A program made the translations under genes and the position numbers. A stretch of 64,000 bases of DNA, from assembly GCA_003240625.1 (NCBI GenBank), contig QFMX01000001.1, positions 289,549 to 353,548 of the forward strand, read 5' to 3'. Shown piece by piece: positions 57,224 to 64,000 of this stretch. The first letter of the stretch is position 1, and every line of letters begins with the position of its first letter. Under the pieces are notes generated by a model, which searched no databases, was not told the origin of the DNA, and saw only the letters and a program-made list of their open reading frames with translations. Source of the DNA: Sphingomonas taxi. GTDB taxonomy: Bacteria; Pseudomonadota; Alphaproteobacteria; Sphingomonadales; Sphingomonadaceae.

Positions 57224-60200
57224 ATGGATGAAGATGACGGTATGCTTTCCGCCGGCTTCGCGATCGACACCCAAGGTGCGTTCAGCGAGCTCACGCGGTT
57301 CTACCAATTCTTCGACGCCGGCACGATCAAGGTGCTGGACGAGATGCGGAAGGTCGAGGCCGCTACCGGCGGCATGATCAAGCTCGGCGGGGCGAGGCGT
57401 GAAGTCGCAGCGTTCAGTGCTGCGGCCAAAGGCGAACTAGCGTCTGTCAGGCAGGCGGCTGAGACGGTCGCGTTCGGCGTCGGCGGGTTGTCTGCCGCCA
57501 TCAGCGTCACCGGCGCCGCGGCCAGCCGCGAGGCTCGTGCGCTCGCGCGGGAAAAGACGCTTACCGCGACTGCCGGTGAGGCCTTGATCCGAACTCTTGA
57601 GCGTGAAGCGATGGCGCTGGGCAAGACGAAGGAAGAGATGCGTGCGGCCAAGATCGAGGCCATCGCGCTCGCTGCGAACCAGCAAGGCAACACGGACGTG
57701 GCCGATCGGCTCCTCGCCGCTGCTCGGCAACGTAAATTCGCAGCAGACTCCGTCGCTGAGGCCGAAGAAGAGGCCGGCCGCAAGGTGGCCGCGTCGGCAG
57801 CGCGACAGGAACAGGCGCTGCGATCCGCCGCCTTCGCGCACGACCAGTTCGAAGCGGCAGCGCGGCGCGGCGTGATGGCAATGCGCGAGCAGGAAGCTGC
57901 CGCCGAAAAGGATGCAGCGACGCTCTCCCGCCTTCGCGCGATGATCGACCCTGCAGCAGCTGCGCAAGAGCGGCTGAATCGCGAATTGTCCGAAGCGCGT
58001 CGAGTGATGACCGCTGCGGGCGCATCAGCCGAAGAACTGGCGCGCGCCGAGGGTATGCTCGCCGATCGCGCTGCGGTGACCACGCAGCGGCATGACGGGA
58101 TGGCCGTGGCCGCGCGCAAGAACGGCTTCGCGTTGCAGACGGTCGCGCTTCAGTTGCCCGATATCACGCAAGGCCTGCTCACCGGTCAAAAGCCGATGAC
58201 CGTCTTCATTCAACAAGGTTTCCAGATCGTCCAGGTGGGCATGATGGCGCAAGGCGGGCTGCGCGGCTTCGGCAAGGAGCTGGCGGGTTTGGCTGTACGC
58301 TTCTCCCCGTTGTTGATCGGTCTCGCGGCTGTCGGCGCCGGGTTCGCGCTCTTCAACCGGTGGGTTAATGAAGGCGTTAAGAATGAACAGCTGACCGGGG
58401 GCCTCGGCAAGATCACCGGCGGTGCGAACGCCACGAAGGAAGAGCTTCACAAGCTCAAGGACGCGACGATCACTTGGGCGGACACGTCCAGTGCGCTCTT
58501 CACCGTAGTCGGCAAGGACGTTGCCGCAGTGTTCGTCGGCGACATGAAGACGATGGGCAAGGACGTGAAAACCGTCCTCGATGACCTGACGTCGTATGGT
58601 CGTCAGGCGCTTGCAGGCCTTTATGCCGGCGTTGCTGGAATGAAGGCTTATCTCGGGGAAGTCGAGAAGGGCGGCGTGCTCGGTATCGGCAAAATGCTGA
58701 TCGGGCAGGGCGATCCTAAGCTGATCGAGAAGACGTTCGGCGCACAATACAACATCGCGGACAAGTATCTGACCAAGCTGGGCGGACGGGTGCGGACCGA
58801 AGCGATCAAAAACGCTCGGGAGCGCAACGCGAAGACGATCGGGTATAACGAGCCCGCAAAACCGAAAACGGATGGTCACGCTGCGCAGCTGGCGCGCGAG
58901 GCTGAGGCGACCGAAGCGCAGATCCGCAACCTCTACAAGCTGGCTGACGCCTATGGGGTTTCCGGTGCCGCGGCGCTGATCGCCGAGGCACGCGTAAAGG
59001 CTGAAAGCGCCGCGATTCGGAAGCGCGCCGACATCGAAGAGTTCGTCGAACGCCAGATCCGCCTCACCATCGCCGAGCGCGTGAAGACTGCTGCGCAGGG
59101 CTCGGCTGCCATGCGTGACGAGGCCATGCTTCAGGAGCAGGTCAACTCGGAGGTCGCGGCGGGCGTCATCCCCGCTCAGCAGGCGGCTGACCTAATGCGC
59201 GACCGTATGGCAGACTTGCCATTGCTGGCGGCGTTGGAAGCCGCACATACGCTCAAGGGCAAGGAAGGCGCGTTCGCCGTTGGCGAAGCTACCAAGGCCC
59301 TCGACGGCCAGCGCGCCGCCCGCGAGCGACTGACGGACGCGCAACGCAAGGCGCAGCTTCAGGCAGCGCAGGCCACCGGCAACGATCAGCTTGCATATCT
59401 GCGGGAGGAATTGCGGCTCATAGGCGCGACCGATGCCGCGCGCACCCACACGCTTGCGACCAAGCAGGCCGAACAGGAAGCGGGCCGCAGCAACTGGACG
59501 GGCCCAGACGCCGCTGCATGGGTTAAGACGCAGGCCGACATCGCGGATGGTCAGTACCAGCTGAAACTGCAAACCGATGCGCTGAATGATAGTCTGACGT
59601 ACCAGGGCGACCTGCTCGACGCGATCGCGACCAACGTTTCGAACGCGGCAAGCGGTATGGCCGATGCGTTCGGCGAGGTTGGCCGGGCTCTCGGCGATAC
59701 CGTCTCGATCTACTCGTCGTTCGCGGCACAGCAGGAGCGCCTCGGAAACGCACACGAGCAGCAGCTGATCAAGCTGAAGCAGAACACGGACGCCGAAGAG
59801 CGTGACGCGTCCATCAGGCGCGAGAACAGCATCTTCGCCACTAAAAACGCCACTGCGCAGGTCGGGCTCTACGGCGACATGACGGCTGCTGCGAAGGGGT
59901 TCTTCAAGGAAGGATCGGACGGCTATAAGACCATGGCGACTGCCGAGAAGGTGTTCCGCGCTGTCGAATTCGCCATGTCGATCCGCTCGATCGCGCAGGA
60001 TGCCATCGAGACGATCACGTCGATCACGAACAGCGGCGCGCGCGCGGCAGCTGCCGGTGCGGAAGGCGTCGCCAACCAATCGAAGCTGCCTTTCCCGGCG
60101 AACATTGCGGCGATGGCCGCCACGGCTGCGGCGCTGGTCGGCGCCGGCATCGCCGTTGCCGGCGGTTTTGGCGGCGGAAAGAATACGCTGCCGAAGGCCA

Positions 60201-62047
60201 ACGACGGCACCGGCACCGTGCTCGGAGATACCGAGGCCAAGTCCGAGAGCATCAAGCGCGCGATCGACGATCTGAAGAACGTCGACACGCTGATGCTGAC
60301 GTCGTCGCGCGAGATGGCCGGGCTGCTGCGCTCGATCGACAGCCAGATTGGCGGCGTTGCGTCGCTGATCGTCCGGGCGGGTGACGTGAACGCCTCGGGG
60401 GGAGTTGGCGAAGGCTTCAAGACGAACGCGGTCGGCTCTGTCCTGAAGGCTATCGTGCCCGTGTTCGGTGGTGCGCTCGCTTCGCTGTTCGGTACCAAGA
60501 CGAAGGTCGTCGGCAGTGGCCTGTCCGGCGGCCCGCAGTCGCTCGACTCGATCCTCAACGGTGGCTTCGATGCGTCGTACTATTCGGACGTTGAAAAGAA
60601 GAAGAAGCTGTTCGGCATCACGACCAGCACAAAGTATTCCACCCAATATTCGGGCGCGGATGCTGGCCTCGAAAACCAGTTCACCCTGATCCTGAAGAGC
60701 TTCAACAGCGCCATTTCGGCAGCCGCTGGGCCGCTCGGCGAGTCCACCGCGGAGATCCAGCGCCGGTTGAGCGGCTTCATCGTCGACATCGGCAAGATCG
60801 ATCTGCAGGGCCTGAGCGGCGAAGAGATCCAGGAGAAGCTGTCGGCCGTGTTCGGCGCGGCAGCCGACAAGATGGCGCTCGCGGCCTTCCCCGGCTTCGA
60901 GCGGTTCCAGAAGGTCGGCGAAGGTGCCTTCGAGACGCTGGTGCGTGTTGCGTCGACCGTCGAGGCGGTCAGCGCCTCGCTCGACCTGCTGGGCGGTTCC
61001 GCGCGCGGGCTCGGGATCGACGCCAAGCTCGGTCTGGCCGACCAGTTCGACAGCGTCAGCGACTTCAACAGCGCGGCCGACGCATACTTCCAGGCGTTTT
61101 ACACCAAGGAAGAGCAGGCGGCGGCAAAGACGGCGCAGTTCGCCAAGGTGTTCGATAGTCTCGGCATGGCGATGCCCGCTACGCTCGCGGGTTTCCGCGA
61201 GCTCGTCGATGCGCAGAACCTAACCACGTCGGCCGGGCAGTCGACCTATGCCACGCTGCTGCAACTCGCGCCCGCCTTCGCCGATCTCAAGTCGGCAATG
61301 GACGGTGCGAAGAGCGCGGCAGACATCCTCGCCGAGCGGCAGGATCTGGAGCGCAAGATGCTCGAACTGAACGGCGACACCGCTGCGATCCGAGCACTCG
61401 ACCTTGCCAAAATCGACGTCAGCAACCGGGCCCTTCAGGAACAGGTCTGGGCGATTCAGGATGCGCAGGGGGCAGCGAGCGCAGCCAAGCAGTTGAGCGA
61501 CGCATGGTCGAGCGTCGGCGATAGCATCGATGCCGAGATCAAGCGCATTCGCGGTCTGTCCGACGGGGCAGGAGGCAACAGCTTCGCGATGGCGATGGGC
61601 GAGTTCAACGCAATGACCAACGCTGCGCGCGGCGGGGATCAGGACGCAGCCAAGCTGCTGCCCGGGCTCAGCCAAGCACTGCTGAAGCTGGCCGGCGACA
61701 ACGCCACCAGTCGGCAGGAACTCGACCGCGTTCAGGCGCAGACGGCCGCAAGCCTCGAAACGACGAGCGCGGTCATTGCCGCCATCGCCAAGGGCAACCC
61801 GCTCACGGGTGCGGGAACGGTAGCCGCGGCAGCCGTCGCTGCGCAGGCGGTAGCGCCCGCGCAGACCGCGGCGAATGACGCGAGCGACCCGATCACCCAG
61901 CTTCGCAATGAGATTGCGCAGCTGCGCGCCGACAACAACGCGGGTCACGCCGCTACAGCAGGGAATACATCTCGCATGGCGAAGAAGCTCGACGACGTCA
62001 CGTCGCAGAGCGGCGGCGATGCTATCGCGATCGTGGCTGCGGCATGA
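57224..62047 (+). CDS. Tail tape measure protein
   Basis: The 1607-residue protein sets tail length and lies inside the tail tube. It is the longest gene in the window, mostly helical with long Ala/Glu/Lys-rich coiled segments (about 20-340 and 540-800). It has hydrophobic segments FSPLLIGLAAVGAGFALFNR (about 363-382) and NIAAMAATAAALVGAGIAVA (about 960-985), and QTVALQLPDITQGLLTGQKP, a motif common to tape measure proteins. AAAGGA lies six bases before the ATG. By the rule of about 1.5 angstrom per residue for such helices, a tail of roughly 240 nm would be expected. Its stop overlaps the next start (ATGA). Confidence 0.93.
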   Translation: MDEDDGMLSAGFAIDTQGAFSELTRFYQFFDAGTIKVLDEMRKVEAATGGMIKLGGARREVAAFSAAAKGELASVRQAAETVAFGVGGLSAAISVTGAAASREARALAREKTLTATAGEALIRTLEREAMALGKTKEEMRAAKIEAIALAANQQGNTDVADRLLAAARQRKFAADSVAEAEEEAGRKVAASAARQEQALRSAAFAHDQFEAAARRGVMAMREQEAAAEKDAATLSRLRAMIDPAAAAQERLNRELSEARRVMTAAGASAEELARAEGMLADRAAVTTQRHDGMAVAARKNGFALQTVALQLPDITQGLLTGQKPMTVFIQQGFQIVQVGMMAQGGLRGFGKELAGLAVRFSPLLIGLAAVGAGFALFNRWVNEGVKNEQLTGGLGKITGGANATKEELHKLKDATITWADTSSALFTVVGKDVAAVFVGDMKTMGKDVKTVLDDLTSYGRQALAGLYAGVAGMKAYLGEVEKGGVLGIGKMLIGQGDPKLIEKTFGAQYNIADKYLTKLGGRVRTEAIKNARERNAKTIGYNEPAKPKTDGHAAQLAREAEATEAQIRNLYKLADAYGVSGAAALIAEARVKAESAAIRKRADIEEFVERQIRLTIAERVKTAAQGSAAMRDEAMLQEQVNSEVAAGVIPAQQAADLMRDRMADLPLLAALEAAHTLKGKEGAFAVGEATKALDGQRAARERLTDAQRKAQLQAAQATGNDQLAYLREELRLIGATDAARTHTLATKQAEQEAGRSNWTGPDAAAWVKTQADIADGQYQLKLQTDALNDSLTYQGDLLDAIATNVSNAASGMADAFGEVGRALGDTVSIYSSFAAQQERLGNAHEQQLIKLKQNTDAEERDASIRRENSIFATKNATAQVGLYGDMTAAAKGFFKEGSDGYKTMATAEKVFRAVEFAMSIRSIAQDAIETITSITNSGARAAAAGAEGVANQSKLPFPANIAAMAATAAALVGAGIAVAGGFGGGKNTLPKANDGTGTVLGDTEAKSESIKRAIDDLKNVDTLMLTSSREMAGLLRSIDSQIGGVASLIVRAGDVNASGGVGEGFKTNAVGSVLKAIVPVFGGALASLFGTKTKVVGSGLSGGPQSLDSILNGGFDASYYSDVEKKKKLFGITTSTKYSTQYSGADAGLENQFTLILKSFNSAISAAAGPLGESTAEIQRRLSGFIVDIGKIDLQGLSGEEIQEKLSAVFGAAADKMALAAFPGFERFQKVGEGAFETLVRVASTVEAVSASLDLLGGSARGLGIDAKLGLADQFDSVSDFNSAADAYFQAFYTKEEQAAAKTAQFAKVFDSLGMAMPATLAGFRELVDAQNLTTSAGQSTYATLLQLAPAFADLKSAMDGAKSAADILAERQDLERKMLELNGDTAAIRALDLAKIDVSNRALQEQVWAIQDAQGAASAAKQLSDAWSSVGDSIDAEIKRIRGLSDGAGGNSFAMAMGEFNAMTNAARGGDQDAAKLLPGLSQALLKLAGDNATSRQELDRVQAQTAASLETTSAVIAAIAKGNPLTGAGTVAAAAVAAQAVAPAQTAANDASDPITQLRNEIAQLRADNNAGHAATAGNTSRMAKKLDDVTSQSGGDAIAIVAAA

Positions 62048-63906
62048 GAGTGGTTCTCGACAACGGAACGTCGTTCGACCTCGGCGAGACCGAGGCGACG
62101 CCGTCGATCGGTATCACCGACTTCAGCCGACGGGTTACCGACGACTTCGGTGTCACGACGGTTGTCGAGCGTGGGTTCTCGCGCCGGTTGTCGGTGAAGC
62201 TGGCGCTGCCGTTCAATGGCGTCAGCGCGCTACAGCAGCGCCTCGCCGATCTGCGCGCTACGTCGGCGCTGTGGGTGGCGAGCGATCGGCTCGACTGGCT
62301 GTCGGTTCGCGGGTTCTACAAGGACTTCGATCTCGACCACGCCGTTCCACCGGTCAGCTATTGCACGCTGACGGTCGAGGGCCTGGCAGAGACAAGCACG
62401 GCACCCGACGACGGTAGTGATCCGGCGCCGATCGGCGCGACGGCGACGCTGCGACTGCTTCAGCCGGCGAACATCAACGAGACGACGCTTGCGGGCAGCA
62501 GCGTTGCCGAGGACGACTATCCGGAATGGTCGGCAGGCGCGACCTATCCAACTGGATCTCGCGTTATCAAGGCCGCTACGCATCGGGTCTTTGAGAGCGC
62601 GGCGGACGGTAACGTCGGCAACGATCCCGCAGGGATATCCGGCAAGTGGCTTGATGTCGGGCCAACGAACCGTTGGGCGATGTTCGATCAGGCGCTAGGA
62701 TCAGCGACCAGCGCGTCCAATACGCTCACGGTGGCGCTCGACGTTACCGACGTCGATGCCGTTGCGCTGCTCGATGTCGCCGGTGGGACGGTCCGCGTCC
62801 AGGCATTCGGCTACGATCGCACCGATGATGTCGCGACTGGGGCCATCACGTTTATTGATCTGCCTCTGACCATCGGCCGCGTGACGGTCACCATCACCGG
62901 TCCCGAACAGGTATCCGTCGGTACGTTGCTGGTCGGCCGTCTGCGCGGCCTCGGCATCACCGAAGCGTCACCGACTGCCGGCATCACCGACTACAGCCGA
63001 AAGGTGGTCGATGACTTCGGCGACGTGACCGTTGTGCAGCGGGCTTGGTCGAAGCGGATGACTGCCAAGGCGCTGATCCGCACCGATGCGGTCGACGTTG
63101 TTGCCAACCGTATTGCCGCGGTCCGCGCGCGACCATCGCTATGGATCGGGCGGGCCGGCCTCGACAGCCTCACGGTTTATGGGTTCTTCAAGGATTTCTC
63201 GATCGAGGTCGGCGTCAACGTCAGCAAGCTGTCGCTAACAATTGAGGGTTTGAGCAAGGCCGCCCCCGTGGTGCCCTTCGCACCGGGCGGGTCGGTTGCA
63301 TGGCCGGACATCACCGATCCGGCTGGCACGAAGCCAACCGACAATGCCGACGTCACCGGCGACAATACGTCGAAAGACACGAACGCGGTCGGCGGTAAGC
63401 CGGCAAGCGATCTGCTCAAGTCGCTGGACGATCTTGAAAAGGTGACGATCCCGGCAGTCAATGCTGCGGTCGAGCAGGCCGACGCCCGGATCACTGCTGC
63501 GACCGAGCGGACAGATGCTGCCGTTGCAGATGCCAACGCGCGGATCGGCGCCGCGCAGCTGACGCTCGATGGCGCAGTAAGAGATCTCGCAAACGAGATT
63601 ACCCGTGCCCAAGGCAAAGACGAGGAGCTTGTCGAGCGCATTAACTCGCTCGCCGCGGAAGGCGGCTACGATGACACGAGCGTACGAGCGTTGATCGAGC
63701 GCGCCGAGACGGCGCGGGCTGATGGTGATCGCGCGTTGGCGAACAGGATCGATACGGTCGTCACGTCCTATCAGGACCTCAACACCGCCACCAACACGCG
63801 CATCACGGAGCAGGTCACCACACTCAGCAACGCTGATCAAGCGCTCGGGCAGCGAATCGACAGTGTGACGGCCGACTATCAGGGTCGCGACGCGACCACG
63901 AACTGA
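62044..63906 (+). CDS. Tail tip/fibre-like protein truncated by an insertion sequence
   Basis: A 620-residue remnant. Two related domains (residues about 18-116 and 308-405) share ITDFSRRVTDDFG / ITDYSRKVVDDFG, LSVRGFYKDFDL / LTVYGFFKDFSI and LTVEGLA / LTIEGLS. Between them lies a carbohydrate-binding-like segment (YPEWSAGATYPTGSRVIKAA). Residues from about 460 are tail-fibre-type coiled coil, ending abruptly at RDATTN. The stop TGA is the first three bases of the IS at 63904, so the original C-terminus, probably including receptor-contact parts, has been lost or displaced beyond the IS. Confidence 0.85.
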   Translation: MRVVLDNGTSFDLGETEATPSIGITDFSRRVTDDFGVTTVVERGFSRRLSVKLALPFNGVSALQQRLADLRATSALWVASDRLDWLSVRGFYKDFDLDHAVPPVSYCTLTVEGLAETSTAPDDGSDPAPIGATATLRLLQPANINETTLAGSSVAEDDYPEWSAGATYPTGSRVIKAATHRVFESAADGNVGNDPAGISGKWLDVGPTNRWAMFDQALGSATSASNTLTVALDVTDVDAVALLDVAGGTVRVQAFGYDRTDDVATGAITFIDLPLTIGRVTVTITGPEQVSVGTLLVGRLRGLGITEASPTAGITDYSRKVVDDFGDVTVVQRAWSKRMTAKALIRTDAVDVVANRIAAVRARPSLWIGRAGLDSLTVYGFFKDFSIEVGVNVSKLSLTIEGLSKAAPVVPFAPGGSVAWPDITDPAGTKPTDNADVTGDNTSKDTNAVGGKPASDLLKSLDDLEKVTIPAVNAAVEQADARITAATERTDAAVADANARIGAAQLTLDGAVRDLANEITRAQGKDEELVERINSLAAEGGYDDTSVRALIERAETARADGDRALANRIDTVVTSYQDLNTATNTRITEQVTTLSNADQALGQRIDSVTADYQGRDATTN

Positions 63907-64000
63907 ACCGCGCCGGGTTTGTCGGAGGCCCCAACTCCTGAGAGGAAGGGGCTATGACGAGTAAGACGACCAACAAGTTTTCACCTGAGGTGCGCGCGCG
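63904..64000 (+). mobile_element. IS3-family-like insertion sequence (left end)
   Basis: The sequence starting TGAACCGCGCCGGGTTTGTC is typical of an IS3-family left terminal repeat (TG at the tip). A 50-base leader with GAGGAAGG follows, then a transposase orfA start at 63954. It interrupts the tail gene. The right end and any target duplication lie beyond the window. Confidence 0.82.
63954..64000 (+). CDS. IS3-family transposase OrfA (5' end only)
   Basis: The visible start MTSKTTNKFSPEVRAR matches the N-terminus of IS3-family OrfA proteins, whose usual continuation is a helix-turn-helix that binds the IS ends. AGGAAGG lies a few bases before the ATG. Only about 15 codons are in the window, so the group within IS3 cannot be decided. 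Confidence 0.8.
   Translation, partial: MTSKTTNKFSPEVRA

Larger units (their letters stand above)
36249..64000. mobile_element. Siphovirus-like prophage (left end to beyond the window)
   Basis: The block carries an integrase next to tRNA-Cys, an immunity region with repressor and Cro-like genes, a primase-helicase, and a complete head and tail gene order (terS, terL, portal, protease, capsid, connectors, tail tube, chaperone pair, tape measure, tail protein). The left boundary is the tRNA-Cys 3' end. The right boundary and lysis genes are beyond base 64000. The IS at 63904 shows that it has been damaged. Confidence 0.93.

Noticed and set aside
36249..64000. Anti-phage defence genes, toxin-antitoxin pairs or reverse transcriptase systems within the prophage
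   Set aside because: No reverse transcriptase, restriction, Abi or toxin motif was recognised. The unknown early genes could hide such functions, but the sequence gives no positive evidence.

Overview
The window is a stretch of a high-GC alphaproteobacterial chromosome, most likely from a sphingomonad (Sphingomonas or a close relative). Supporting genes are CckA, a PopZ-type DUF2497 protein, a TolC-type protein next to a PIMT-like gene, DUF2062, paired M13 peptidases, and several families of GC-rich palindromic repeats placed between genes. This assignment is inferred from gene content; no rRNA gene is present.

Bases 1-36248 are core chromosome. In order they hold rpsR/rplI; rmuC; a leftward recR-def pair divergent from fmt-truA; a tightly overlapped leftward operon ilvD - lipoprotein - nnr - RNA methyltransferase; cckA with a single-domain response regulator; two tandem secreted M13 metallopeptidases; a dapA-smpB-DUF2062 run divergent from a lytic transglycosylase gene; greB; DoxX; a NYN/LOTUS protein; a MATE pump; valS; a blue-light (LOV) hybrid kinase; popZ-like; tolC with a PIMT-like gene; an AraC regulator; and tRNA-Cys(GCA). 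Nearly every larger intergenic space is filled by palindromic repeats of at least six families. One repeat sits inside nnr as an 84-bp in-frame insertion with perfect 26-bp inverted arms.

From about 36249 to the end lies a siphovirus-like (HK97/lambda-type) prophage integrated at tRNA-Cys, its right end outside the window. A leftward early operon ends in the integrase. A CI-like S24 repressor is flanked by five copies of a 15-bp operator (two left, three right), with a promoter-like element embedded on the right. A rightward early operon runs from a Cro-like gene through unknown regulators to a primase-helicase. Then come a DUF6362-like protein, HNH endonuclease, small and large terminase, portal, S49 prohead protease, major capsid, connector and closure proteins, tail tube, tail assembly chaperone with a programmed -1 frameshift site (G GGA AAC), tape measure, and a tail protein with a duplicated domain.

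The tail protein gene is cut at base 63903 by an IS3-family-like insertion sequence. The IS supplies the stop codon, and its orfA begins at 63954. The prophage is therefore probably damaged in its tail/host-recognition module.

No CRISPR array, rRNA gene or clear defence island was seen. The most interesting items are the palindromic element inside nnr, the repeated-operator immunity region, the canonical frameshift site and the IS-disrupted tail gene.
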